From contig NZ_BARF01000034.1 in the NCBI RefSeq assembly GCF_000367365.1, positions 186,001-250,000 of the forward strand: a stretch of DNA of 64,000 nt, given 5' to 3'. The stretch is from Streptomyces prunicolor NBRC 13075 (lineage in GTDB: Bacteria > Actinomycetota > Actinomycetes > Streptomycetales > Streptomycetaceae). The position numbers were made by a program, and so were the translations under genes. This document shows, in pieces, positions 52,535-61,272 of the stretch; position 1 is the first letter of the stretch, and each line of letters opens with the position of its first letter. A model generated the notes under the pieces. That model had not been told where the DNA came from. It worked only from the letters and a program-made list of their open reading frames with translations, and searched no databases.

Positions 52535-53595
52535 CGACCTCGATCAGTCCGCCGGACACCGTCCCGGAGGAGAAGGCGGCCACGCACCGCATGCCGTTCT
52601 GGGTCAACCAGCGACTCGGTCTCCTGGTCCTCGTCATCGCGCTCAGCGTCCTGTTCGGCGTGCTCCGACCGGCCTTCCTGGACCAGCAGTTGGTGCTCTT
52701 CCCGCTCCTGCGCGACATCGCCACACTCACCGTGGTCGCACTCGCGCAGATGGTCGTCCTGTCCGTGGGCCACATGAACCTCGCGGTCGGCCGCATGGCC
52801 GCCTTCGGCGCCATGTTCGCGGGCCTCGGCTACGACCGTCTCGGCGTCCCCATGCAGGTCGGGCTGCTGATGTGCCTGGCCGCCGGGGCGGCGATCGGCG
52901 CGGTCACCGGCTGGCTCATCGCCCGTACCGGAGTGAGCTCCTTCGTCGTCACCCTGGCCATGGACTTCGCCCTCCTGGGCCTGGTCTCCCTCATGTACTC
53001 GTCCCTCACCGACGACGCCGCCTTCACCACCCACCCCGCCGGCATCGACGCCCTGCGCTCCTACTCCCTCGCCGACATCTGCGCGGGCCCCATCTGCGGA
53101 TCCCCCGCTGTCCCGCAGATAGCCCAGTTCACCGTCCTCGCGATGCTCGCCCTCGGTTTCCTCTACGGCTGTACGCGCATCGGCCGTGAACTGCTGCTCA
53201 CCGGCGCCAATCCGGCCGCCGCCGAGCTGTCCGGCATTCCCACCGGACGCCGGGTCCTGCTCGCGCACACGCTGTCGGGGCTGCTCGCGGCGCTCGCCGG
53301 GTTCATGGCGGCGGCCGGCACGGGTACGTTCCGCGCCTCCATCGGCGACGACTTCATGCTGCCGTCCTTCCTGGGCGCGGTACTTGGCGGCACCCTGCTC
53401 ACCGGCGGAGTGGTCTCCGTGCTGGGCACGCTGCTCGGCACCGCGCTGGTCGGTGTGATCCGCAAGGGCCTCGACCTGCTCGGCGTAGGTCTGGAGAGCC
53501 TGAACATCTATCTCGGCTGTGTCCTCCTGCTGGCCCTGTCGGCCGACCGGATCCGCACCGTGGTGTCCTATCGCAAGGTGGTGCGTTCGACATGA
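52531..53595 (+). CDS. Sugar ABC permease (RbsC/RhaP-like)
   Basis: A 354-aa permease of the ribose/xylose/rhamnose family with eight to ten helices. The family segment MVVLSVGHMNLAVGRMAAFGAM and the cytosolic EAA-like loop (LLLTGANPAAAELSGIPTGRRVLLAHTLSG) are visible. It overlaps the dehydratase stop as ATGA with GGAGG upstream, and its own stop overlaps the next permease in the same way. An unusual insertion (ADICAGPICGSPAVPQ) with two cysteines sits in an external loop. Confidence 0.9.
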   Translation: MTTSISPPDTVPEEKAATHRMPFWVNQRLGLLVLVIALSVLFGVLRPAFLDQQLVLFPLLRDIATLTVVALAQMVVLSVGHMNLAVGRMAAFGAMFAGLGYDRLGVPMQVGLLMCLAAGAAIGAVTGWLIARTGVSSFVVTLAMDFALLGLVSLMYSSLTDDAAFTTHPAGIDALRSYSLADICAGPICGSPAVPQIAQFTVLAMLALGFLYGCTRIGRELLLTGANPAAAELSGIPTGRRVLLAHTLSGLLAALAGFMAAAGTGTFRASIGDDFMLPSFLGAVLGGTLLTGGVVSVLGTLLGTALVGVIRKGLDLLGVGLESLNIYLGCVLLLALSADRIRTVVSYRKVVRST

Positions 53596-54635
53596 ACCGC
53601 TTGAACGTGACGCTGGGTCAAGGGAGTTGGGGCGGCTCGGCGCTGCGCCGGTTCTCCCGTTCCACGGCGGCGATGCTGCTGTGCGTGGTCGTGGTGGGGT
53701 ACGTGGCGCTGGGCATCGCTTCGTCGGGCTCATTCTTCGAGGGCCCCTCGGTGCGGGTCTTCCTCCAGTACCTGGCCACTCCCATTCTCATCGGGCTGGC
53801 CCAGATGGTGGCGCTGTGCGTCGGTCAACTCAACCTCGCCGTAGGCGCGTTGGGCGGCTTCACGGCATGCCTGATGGGCGTCCTCATGGCCGACCACGGT
53901 GTGCCCGCCGGAGTCGCCGTGATCGTGGGCCTGTTGACGGCGACGGCCATCGGGCTTGCGACCGGTGTCGCCATCGTGGGCACCCAGATCAACGGGTTCA
54001 TCGTCACCCTCGCGACGATGACGATCCTCCTGGGCGCGCAGTACCGGCTCACCGGCACCCGCACCGTCGACGGCTACTCGCGCACCCTGCGCGACTTCGG
54101 CACGGCGGCGCCCCTGAACATCCCCCTGGTCTTCGTCACCGCGCTCGTCGCGGCGGCGCTGCTGGCCGCGTTCATGTACCGCACGGTCGCGGGCCGGCGG
54201 CTCCTCGCCGCGGGCGGCAACCCCCTCGCGGCCCGGCTCTCCGGCATCTCCACCGACCGGCAGATCGTCGCCGCCCACACCCTGTCCGGGCTGCTGATCG
54301 GCGTGGCCGCCGTGACCGCCACGGCCTCGCTGCCCGGCGTCAACCGCAGCGTCGGCGGCGACTGGCTGCTGCCGAGCTTCGCCGCGCCGATCATCGGGGG
54401 CGTGGCCCTCACCGGCGGTTCAATCGCCGTGCTGGGCACGGTACTTGCGGCTTTCGTGACCAGGCTGATCGACGCTGCCCGCGCCCAGTTCTCGCTGGAC
54501 CCGAGCTGGGTGAACCTCCTCATCGGTCTGGTCGTGCTCGGTACGGTCGCCGGTGGCCGGCTGCACCAGACGCGCCTGGAGAAGTCCGCGACGACCGACG
54601 GCGCCGTCCTGCCGCAGACCGGAGGTGCCCAGTGA
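53592..54635 (+). CDS. Sugar ABC permease (RbsC/RhaQ-like)
   Basis: A 347-aa second permease of the same family, with MVALCVGQLNLAVGALGGFTAC and the loop LLAAGGNPLAARLSGISTDRQIVAAHTLSG. Most ribose-type importers use one permease as a homodimer; two distinct ones, as here, match the RhaP/RhaQ heterodimer of L-rhamnose importers. ATGA overlap at the start, GTGA overlap at the end. Confidence 0.9.
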   Translation: MNRLNVTLGQGSWGGSALRRFSRSTAAMLLCVVVVGYVALGIASSGSFFEGPSVRVFLQYLATPILIGLAQMVALCVGQLNLAVGALGGFTACLMGVLMADHGVPAGVAVIVGLLTATAIGLATGVAIVGTQINGFIVTLATMTILLGAQYRLTGTRTVDGYSRTLRDFGTAAPLNIPLVFVTALVAAALLAAFMYRTVAGRRLLAAGGNPLAARLSGISTDRQIVAAHTLSGLLIGVAAVTATASLPGVNRSVGGDWLLPSFAAPIIGGVALTGGSIAVLGTVLAAFVTRLIDAARAQFSLDPSWVNLLIGLVVLGTVAGGRLHQTRLEKSATTDGAVLPQTGGAQ

Positions 54636-56158
54636 GCGGCACGGTTCTTCTCGAATGCGAGGACCTGGTCAAGGTCTTCCCCGGTGTCCGGGCGCTGGAC
54701 GGCGTGGGGCTACGGCTCACTGCCGGAAGCGTGCACGCGCTCCTCGGTGAGAACGGCGCCGGCAAGTCGACCCTCATCAAGGTCCTCACCGGCGTGCACT
54801 CCCCCGACGGCGGCAGGCTCACCTGGAACGGCCAACAGGTCCATCTGCGCTCGCCGTTGGAGGCGACCCGCACCGGTATCGGTGTCGTCCACCAGGAACG
54901 CAATCTGATCCCGGGCTTCTCGGTGGCGGAGAACATCACCCTGCAGAACCCGCCCTCCCACCGTGGCCTGGTCGACCGCGAGGCGATGACCGCACCGGCC
55001 GTCGCCTGTCTCGCGGAACTCGGCGTCGACCTCGACCCGCAGCGGCCGGTGCGTGAACTGTCCGTGGCTCAACAGCAGTTGGTGGAGATAGCCAAGGCCC
55101 TCTACACCGAGAGCCGGGTCCTCCTGCTCGACGAACCGACCGCGTCCCTCTCCCCGCAGGAGACCGAGCGCCTCTTCGAGGTGATCCGGCGACTGGCCGC
55201 CCGAGGCGCCTGTGTCGTCTTCGTCAGCCACAAGCTGGAGGAGGTCTTCGAGGTCTGCGACACCGTCACCGTGCTGCGCGACGGCAAGTCGGTCCTGGAG
55301 TCCTCGCCCCTGGCCGACCACACCCACGACGACATCGTGGGCCTCATGGTGGGCCGCGCCCACGCGGCGACGGAGATGCGCCCGCGCACGGTCGACCACA
55401 CCGCCACCCCAACTCTCGTACTGGACAAGGTCTCCACGGCCGGCGGACACCGTGACATCAGCCTGGAGGTCCGGCCCGGCGAGATCGTCGGCCTGTACGG
55501 ACTGGTCGGCGCCGGGCGCAGCGAACTGGTCAAGGCGGTGCTCGGCCTGGACCGCATCACCGGCGGCGAGGTCCGCGTCCACGGCAGCCCGGTCCGCATC
55601 ACCTCACCCCGCCAGGCCCTGCACGAGTTCGGCATCGGGTACGTCACCGAGAACCGCAAGGAGGAGGGCGTCTTCCTCGAGCAGCCCATCATCCGCAACA
55701 TCACGGTGACGGTGTGGAAGCGGCTCGCCAAGGCCCTCGGGTTCGTCTCGGCGCGCGAGGAACGGGACGTCGCGCAGGACCTCGTCGACCGGCTCGGCAT
55801 CCGGGTCACGGGGCTCGGGCAGAACGCGGGTGAGCTCTCGGGCGGGAACCAGCAGAAGGTCAGCCTCGCCAAGTGGCTTGCCGCGGACACCAAGTTGCTG
55901 GTCATCGACGAGCCGACGGTCGGCGTGGACGTCCGCACCAAGCGCGCCTTCCACGAGCTCATCTGGGACCTGGCCCGCGACGGCCTGCCCATCCTCCTCA
56001 TCAGCAGCGACCTCGCCGAGATGGTCACCCTCGCCGACCGCATCGTCGTCATGACGGACCACCGCATCCGCGGCGAACTCGACAACGACCGCGACTACGA
56101 CCGCATGAGCGGCCGGGTGATCCGCCTGATCCACGACCGCGACGCGGTGCGCTCGTGA
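54632..56158 (+). CDS. Sugar ABC ATPase with two nucleotide-binding domains (RbsA/RhaT-like)
   Basis: A 508-aa fused double ATPase. The first half has Walker A GENGAGKST, signature-like ELSVAQQQLVEIAKAL and Walker B VLLLDEPTASL. The second has GLYGLVGAGRSEL (degenerate P-loop, normal for this family), the signature ELSGGNQQKVSLAKWL and LLVIDEPTVGVDV. It powers the two permeases. The GTG start overlaps the preceding stop as GTGA. Confidence 0.92.
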   Translation: MSGTVLLECEDLVKVFPGVRALDGVGLRLTAGSVHALLGENGAGKSTLIKVLTGVHSPDGGRLTWNGQQVHLRSPLEATRTGIGVVHQERNLIPGFSVAENITLQNPPSHRGLVDREAMTAPAVACLAELGVDLDPQRPVRELSVAQQQLVEIAKALYTESRVLLLDEPTASLSPQETERLFEVIRRLAARGACVVFVSHKLEEVFEVCDTVTVLRDGKSVLESSPLADHTHDDIVGLMVGRAHAATEMRPRTVDHTATPTLVLDKVSTAGGHRDISLEVRPGEIVGLYGLVGAGRSELVKAVLGLDRITGGEVRVHGSPVRITSPRQALHEFGIGYVTENRKEEGVFLEQPIIRNITVTVWKRLAKALGFVSAREERDVAQDLVDRLGIRVTGLGQNAGELSGGNQQKVSLAKWLAADTKLLVIDEPTVGVDVRTKRAFHELIWDLARDGLPILLISSDLAEMVTLADRIVVMTDHRIRGELDNDRDYDRMSGRVIRLIHDRDAVRS

Positions 56159-56478
56159 GGCGCGTGGCCCAGGTCATCGCCGTACACCCGGAAAGGCTGG
56201 ACGAATACCGGGAGTTGCACCGCGGGGTGCCGGAGCCGGTCCTGAACCGGCTCCGGCACTGCCACATCGCCAACTACTCGATCCATCTGCTGGGCGACCG
56301 CCTGTTCAGCTATTTCGAGTACCACGGCGACGATCTCGCGGCGGACCTGGCCCTGATGACCGAGGACGAGGCCACCCAGCGGTGGTGGAAACTCACCGCC
56401 CCCTGCCAGGTGCCCGTGCCGGAGGCGGCGCCCGGCGAATGGTGGGCCACGGCGGAACAGGTGTTCCTGATGGAGTGA
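56155..56478 (+). CDS. L-rhamnose mutarotase family protein
   Basis: A 107-aa protein of the RhaM/RhaU family that interconverts alpha and beta anomers of L-rhamnose or L-fucose. The family landmarks VHPERLDEYRELHRGVPEPVLNRLRHCHIANYSIHLLGDRLFSYFEYHGDD contain the catalytic His and Tyr. The GTG start overlaps the ATPase stop as GTGA, making it the last gene of the operon. It is the strongest evidence that the operon handles a 6-deoxyhexose. Confidence 0.88.
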   Translation: MRRVAQVIAVHPERLDEYRELHRGVPEPVLNRLRHCHIANYSIHLLGDRLFSYFEYHGDDLAADLALMTEDEATQRWWKLTAPCQVPVPEAAPGEWWATAEQVFLME

Positions 56479-56517
56479 GCGGGGCAGGACCCCAACTCCG
56501 GCTTCTGCGGCGGCCGT

Positions 56518-57246
56518 TCAGGAAACAGGCCCCTCGCCGTCCTCGATCTGCCGTTCCAGGCTGCGCGTCAGGTGCTCCGTCATGGCCTCGGCCGCCCGTT
56601 CCGGGTTGCGGCGCAGGACGGCCCGTACGAGCCGCTCGTGCTCGGCGACGGTGGGCCCCCACGCGCCAACCACCTTGCTGAGCCGGAAGATGTGCAGATG
56701 CGCGTGGAGCCGTTCCACCGCGTCCGCCAGCAGCGGTCGGTGCGCGGCCTGTCCGATCGCCTCGTGGAAGCGCTGGTCGAGGGCGGCGAAGTCGCGGTAC
56801 GACGCGTACCGTTCGTTCGGGCTCGGGTGGGCCTGCATCTCCTCGACGATCCGCTCAAGTCCGTCGAGTTGCGCTTCGGTCGCGTTGACGGAGGCCAGCG
56901 CGGCTGCCTTCGGCTCCAACAGCAGCCGCATTTCGAAGAGTTCGCCGAGACCCTGACTGGTGAGCAGCTGCGTGGCCCGGTATCCGGAGAGCGCCCGCTT
57001 CACCACCAGACCGTCGGACTCCAGTCGAGCGAGCGCTTCCCGTACGGGAGTTGGCGAGACCTTGAGGGTGCGGGCGAGCGCTTCGATGCCGACGCGGGCG
57101 CCGGGGGCGATCTCGTGGTCCATGACCATCGCCTTGATGCGCTCGTACACGCTGTCCGACAGCGCCTGCCGGACGGGCGGCGCACTCCGCTCGTCACCCT
57201 CGCCCTCGTCCGGAACCCCGGCCGCGGAAGGACTGTGCGGCGGCAT
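56518..57246 (-). CDS. GntR/FadR-family regulator (FCD domain)
   Basis: A 242-aa protein. The winged helix is in SDSVYERIKAMVMDHEIAPGARVGIEALARTLKVSPTPVREALARLESDGLVV. The FCD domain has LFEMRLLLEPKAAALA, ALDQRFHEAIGQAAH and EHERLVRAVLRRNPERA, with the metal-binding Asp and His residues. It is convergent with the deoxysugar operon and probably controls it and itself; a near-palindrome lies 37 bases upstream of its start. A sugar acid such as the dehydratase product is a likely effector. Confidence 0.88.
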   Translation of the reverse strand: MPPHSPSAAGVPDEGEGDERSAPPVRQALSDSVYERIKAMVMDHEIAPGARVGIEALARTLKVSPTPVREALARLESDGLVVKRALSGYRATQLLTSQGLGELFEMRLLLEPKAAALASVNATEAQLDGLERIVEEMQAHPSPNERYASYRDFAALDQRFHEAIGQAAHRPLLADAVERLHAHLHIFRLSKVVGAWGPTVAEHERLVRAVLRRNPERAAEAMTEHLTRSLERQIEDGEGPVS

Positions 57247-57282
57247 CCCGACTCCCTCTCAAGGCACTTGGCGTTCCCGACA

Positions 57283-57298
57283 GTTTACCCAGGTAGAC
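57283..57298. promoter_or_regulatory. Near-palindromic site upstream of the GntR gene
   Basis: GTTTACC-CA-GGTAGAC has two 7-base arms with one mismatch, centred 44 bases before the GntR start codon. Position and symmetry fit an autoregulatory GntR operator. Confidence 0.4.
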
Positions 57299-57346
57299 GG
57301 GTTGAGAGAGGGGTGCCCGCAGAACATCGCCGACTGGTTCGGCCCA

Positions 57347-58017
57347 TCACCCCGCCTCCGCCGCGACCGTCGCCGCTCCCCCGCTCTTCTCGGTCAGGTC
57401 GAGGCTGCTGCGCAGGCTGACCGGCTTCAGCAGGATCACGGCGATCACGGCGAGGACGGCCGCCCCGGCCGAGAGGAGGAAGATCTGGGCGGTAGCGTCG
57501 CCGTACGCGACACGGATGATCTCCTGTACGGCGGCGGGCTGCGCGGAGACGTCAGAGGCGGAGCCCGTGGTGCGCAGTCCCGCCGAGACGAGTCCGTGTG
57601 CGATCTGGTCCTGGATGTGCCGGGCCAGTACGGCGCCGAGGACGGAGACGCCGATCGTGCCGCCGAGGGAGCGGAAGAACGACACCGTGGAGCTGGCCGC
57701 GCCGATGTCCTTCAGTGGCACGGTGTTCTGCACGACGAGCACCAGGTTCTGCAACGTCATGCCGACGCCCATCCCGACGCACAGCATCGCCATGCCCAGC
57801 AGGAGCATGGGCGTCTTCGAGTCGATGGTGCCGAGTACGGCGAACCCGACCGTGAGCAGGACGGCGCCGGTGATGATGAACGGCTTGATCTTCCCGGTCC
57901 GGCTGATCAGCCGCCCCGCGACCGTGGAAGCGACGAGGATGCCGGCCATCATCGGAATCGTCAGCAGGCCCGCCTCGGTCGGACTGTGCCCACGGCTGAG
58001 CTGGAAGTACTGAGCTT
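57347..58017 (-). pseudogene. Beheaded DHA2-type multidrug exporter (C-terminal half)
   Basis: About 220 residues of the second half of an EmrB/QacA-type MFS transporter are present: AQYFQLSRGHSPTEAGLLTIPMM, SRTGKIKPFIITGAVLL, AMLCVGMGVGMTLQNLVLVVQNTVP and AASSTVSFFRSLGGTIGVSVLGA, down to the stop at 57347. The first half, with helices 1-7, is missing. The coding similarity ends at the edge of a perfect 30-bp inverted repeat (58018), next to an IS110 remnant. The open frame runs on to 58072 through the repeat, but that part is not protein-like. Confidence 0.8.
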
Positions 58018-58089
58018 TTTCCAACCTCACGCTGATGCGTGGTGAAGGACGAGGACGGCCTTCACCACGCATCAGCGTGAGGTTGGAAA
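58018..58089. repeat. Perfect 30-bp inverted repeat with 12-bp spacer at the IS110 scar
   Basis: 58018-58047 and 58060-58089 are exact reverse complements over 30 bases, beginning TTTCCAACCTCACG and ending CGTGAGGTTGGAAA, with 12 bases between them. It separates the beheaded exporter from the IS110 left region. It could be two abutted transposon ends, a strong bidirectional terminator or the product of an inverted duplication. Confidence 0.85.
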
Positions 58090-58323
58090 CCGCTCCCTAC
58101 GTTGTTCTGCGGGACGCGGTGAGCCCTTCGTATGGTTGACCCGCCCAGGGGTGCCGGGTGTGGTTGAAAAAGCTCTGCCGCTTGTGGCTCTCAGTGATTG
58201 GCCGCCGGGTACCCCACGACGACTCGGCTGCCAATTAGGAATCGCGAATGATCGCTCCGTAGGGAATCGACAGCGAGGTCGTCCGTTGGGAGGCATCAGC
58301 ACCACACCGCACGGAGGCACCGC
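58090..58323 (+). ncRNA. IS110 left-end non-coding region, possible bridge-RNA locus
   Basis: These 234 bases lie immediately upstream of an IS110-group transposase start and code for no protein. In IS110-group elements the left non-coding end is where the bridge RNA that pairs target and donor DNA is transcribed. I see GC-rich potential stems but did not fold the sequence, and the exact left boundary of the element is unclear, so the call is by position only. Confidence 0.35.
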
Positions 58324-58820
58324 ATGGCCACGACCTGGGCCGGCATCGACGCAGGCAAGACCCACCACCACTGCGTCGCGATCGACGAGAGCGGCCACCG
58401 GCTGCTGTCCCGACGCGTCGCCAACGACGAACCCGAACTGCTCGAACTCCTCACCGACGTACTGGCCTTGGGCGACGAAGTGGTCTGGGGCATCGACATG
58501 GCAGACGGCGGAGCCGCCCTGACCATCACGATCCTCCTCAACCACGACCAGCCGGTGCACTACATCTCCGGCCGGGCCATCCACCGCGCCTCAGAGAGCT
58601 ACCGCGGCGAAGGAAAAACCGATGCCAAGGACGCTGCGGTCATCGCCGATCAGGTCCGCATCCGACGGGACCTGCACCCGTTGCGCACTGGCGACGAGAC
58701 AGTCACCGACCTCAAGATTCTCACCGGCCGTCGCATCGATCTGGTCACCGACCGCACCCGAACCGTCAACCGGCTCCGGTCTCGACTCACCGGCTTCTTC
58801 CCCGGCCTGGAGCGGCCAGT
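58324..58820 (+). pseudogene. IS110-family transposase, 3'-truncated
   Basis: The first 165 residues of an IS110 DEDD transposase: MATTWAGIDAGKTHHHCVAID with the first catalytic Asp, VVWGIDMADGGAA, YRGEGKTDAKDAAVIADQVR with the paired Asp residues and DLKILTGRRIDLVTDRTRTVNRLR. Similarity stops near 58820, so the C-terminal serine (Tnp20) domain is absent. The frame remains open to 58935 only because it reads through the following dehydrogenase remnant out of frame. ATG 58324 follows GGAGG. The element cannot move on its own. Confidence 0.85.
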
Positions 58821-58826
58821 ACGGCG

Positions 58827-59087
58827 TGGGGGCAGCGCGGGGCGCGGGTCAACAGCGTCAGCCCCGGCGTCATCTCCACGGCCATGGGCCAGGCCGAACT
58901 CGCCGGTCCGGACGGCGAGTTCATGCGCCAACTGATCGGCATGTCCGGGACCGGGCGAGTCGGCACCCCCGGCGACATCGCCGGCGCCACGGCCTTCCTG
59001 CTGGGACCGGAGGCGACCTTCATCACCGGTACCGACCTGACCGTCGACGGCGGCGTCGTCGCCGCGGCCCGCACGCTCGCACCCTGA
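58827..59087 (+). pseudogene. Beheaded short-chain dehydrogenase (C-terminal part)
   Basis: 87 residues starting WGQRGARVNSVSPGVISTAM and ending FITGTDLTVDGGV, followed by AAARTLAP and stop, are the classical C-terminal third of an SDR. The nucleotide-binding motif and catalytic Tyr-Lys are missing; the upstream DNA is the IS110 fragment. It ends 19 bases before the MFS gene and was probably the first gene of that operon. Confidence 0.8.
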
Positions 59088-59106
59088 ACCGAACGAGGAA
59101 CTGGGC

Positions 59107-61152
59107 ATGATGACGGCCACGGCTACGGCCACGAGGGAACGGGGCGCGGCGGCCCCGGCGCGGCTGAGCCGCAAGAAGACCAACGCCGTGTTCGGCGCGG
59201 TGCTGCTCGGCATGCTGATGGCCGCGCTGGACCAGACGATCGTGGGCACGGCGCTGCCGACCATCGTGGGCGACCTCGGCGGCGCGGGCCACCTGTCCTG
59301 GGTGGTCACGTCCTATCTGCTCGCCGAGACCGTCATGACCGTGGTCGTCGGCAAGTTCGGCGACCTGTTCGGCCGCAAGCCGATGTTCCAGCTGTCCGTG
59401 GTCGTCTTCGGCGCCGGCTCGTTCTTCTGCGGGTTCGCCGACAGCATGACCGCGCTCGTTCTGTGGCGCGCGGTGCAAGGGCTCGGCGCCGGCGGGCTGA
59501 TGGTCACCTCGACCGCGCTGATCGCCGACATCGTGCCGCTGCGCGAACGGGGCAAGTACCAGGGCATCCTCGGCTCCGTCTTCGGCGTGGTGACCGTCGC
59601 CGGCCCGATGCTCGGCGGCCTGTTCGTCGACCACCTGTCCTGGCGCTGGTCGTTCTACGTCAACATCCCGCTGGTCGTCGTCGTGCTCGCCGTGGCCGCG
59701 TCCGCGATGCCGAGCGCCCACGCCGCGCTCAAGCCCGTGGTCGACTACCTGGGCATCCTGCTGATCGGCCTCGCCTCAACGGGCCTGATCCTGGTGACCA
59801 GTTGGGGCGGGACGCAGTACGCCTGGGGCTCGCCGACGATCATCGGGATGGCCGTCGGGTCGGTCGTGCTCCTCGGGCTGTTCGTGCTGGTGGAGCTGCG
59901 CGCGAAGGAACCGATGCTGCCGATGCGGCTGTTCCGCAACCCGGTCTTCACCATCGGCGGGCTGCTGAGCTTCGTCGTCGGCTTCGCCATGCTCGGCGCG
60001 CTGTCCTATCTGCCGACCTATATGCAGTACGTGCGGGGTGCGACGGCGACGTCCTCGGGCATCCGGCTGCTGCCGATGGTGCTCACCCCGCTGATCGCGT
60101 CGATCGTGTCCGGCAGCCTCGTCGGCAGGACCGGGCGCTACAAGATCTTCCCGGTCCTCGGCGCCGTGCTCATCACCCTCGGGCTGTTCCTGCTCTCCCG
60201 CCTCGACGCCGACACCGGCTTCTGGGAGGCGTCGCTCTACATGGCCGTGCTGGGCCTCGGCATCGGGCTCGGCATGCAGGTGCTCGTCATCGCCGTGCAG
60301 TCCACGGTGGGCTACTCCGACCTGGGGGTGGCGACCTCGGGGGTGAGCTTCTTCCGGTCGATCGGCAGCGCCTTCGGAGCCGCGATCTTCGGGACCGTCT
60401 ACACCGGCCGGCTGTCGACCAACCTGGGGCACGCGCTGGCCGCGCATCCGCTGCCTGCGGGGACCGACCCCCGGGCCGCGGAGGTTCCGGCGCTGCTGCA
60501 CAGGCTTCCGGCCTCGGTGTCCCGGGGTGTGATCGACGCCTACAGCGATTCGCTGCAGACGGTGTTCCTCGCCGCCGCGCCCGTGGGCCTGGTCGCGCTG
60601 GTGCTCGCGTTGTTCCTCAAGGAGGTCCCGCTGCGCGACACGTCGAAGGCGGGCGCGGCGGACATCGGTGACGGCTTCGGCAGGCCCGAGGCGCGTGATC
60701 AGGACCGTGAGCTGGAACGCGCCGTCGCGAAGCTCTTCTTCCGTGAACGCAAGAAGGCCGCGCCCGGCATCGTCGCGAGATCCGGGACGGAACTGGATCC
60801 CGGCGGCCTGTGGTGCCTGGTCCAGGTGTACCTCCAGGAACGGCGCGATGAGCCACCGACCCTGACGGCGATCGGCGAACGGTTCTCCGTACCGGCCCAG
60901 GTGCTCGAACCGGCGTTCACGCACCTGGAGCGAACCGGACACCTGCGGCACGCGAGCGGCCAGTGGACGCTCACCGCCGGCGGCCGGACGGAGTTCGAGA
61001 AGCTCGCCACGGCGTGGAAGGACTGGCTGGCCGAACGGCTCGACGACTGGGGCAGCGGCCCCGAGCTGGACGCCGCGATCGGCCGGGTGGCCGGACGCCT
61101 GCTCGACCAGGGCGTCGACGACCCGACACGCGCACAGCACGCGCTGACCTGA
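59107..61152 (+). CDS. DHA2-type MFS drug exporter with C-terminal winged-helix tail
   Basis: A 681-aa protein. Residues 1-510 are a 14-helix EmrB/QacA-type exporter: motif A variants (GKFGDLFGRKPMFQ), motif D1-like LGMLMAALDQTIVGTALPTI and motif C-like GPMLGGLFVDHLSWRW. The C-terminal 160 residues are soluble and helical, with TLTAIGERFSVPAQVLEPAFTHLERTGHLRHASGQWTLTAGG, which reads as a winged helix. Such tails are seen on some actinomycete exporters, possibly as a regulatory domain. ATG 59107 follows GAGGAACTGG. It leads a co-directional group with a SnoaL-like protein and an acyl ligase. Confidence 0.88.
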   Translation: MMTATATATRERGAAAPARLSRKKTNAVFGAVLLGMLMAALDQTIVGTALPTIVGDLGGAGHLSWVVTSYLLAETVMTVVVGKFGDLFGRKPMFQLSVVVFGAGSFFCGFADSMTALVLWRAVQGLGAGGLMVTSTALIADIVPLRERGKYQGILGSVFGVVTVAGPMLGGLFVDHLSWRWSFYVNIPLVVVVLAVAASAMPSAHAALKPVVDYLGILLIGLASTGLILVTSWGGTQYAWGSPTIIGMAVGSVVLLGLFVLVELRAKEPMLPMRLFRNPVFTIGGLLSFVVGFAMLGALSYLPTYMQYVRGATATSSGIRLLPMVLTPLIASIVSGSLVGRTGRYKIFPVLGAVLITLGLFLLSRLDADTGFWEASLYMAVLGLGIGLGMQVLVIAVQSTVGYSDLGVATSGVSFFRSIGSAFGAAIFGTVYTGRLSTNLGHALAAHPLPAGTDPRAAEVPALLHRLPASVSRGVIDAYSDSLQTVFLAAAPVGLVALVLALFLKEVPLRDTSKAGAADIGDGFGRPEARDQDRELERAVAKLFFRERKKAAPGIVARSGTELDPGGLWCLVQVYLQERRDEPPTLTAIGERFSVPAQVLEPAFTHLERTGHLRHASGQWTLTAGGRTEFEKLATAWKDWLAERLDDWGSGPELDAAIGRVAGRLLDQGVDDPTRAQHALT

Positions 61153-61272
61153 CGACACCCACCACGTCTCCACCCTGAGCCGGGCGGAGCACAGTCCCAA
61201 GTCCCAAGCCCCCTGCGGTCGGTCGCGCAGTCGACCGACCGGAGACCCGCAACCCCGACACAGGAGATCGAC

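Noticed and set aside
57552..58013. Plus-strand frames opposite the beheaded exporter
   Set aside because: The minus strand shows unmistakable membrane helices of a DHA2 exporter.
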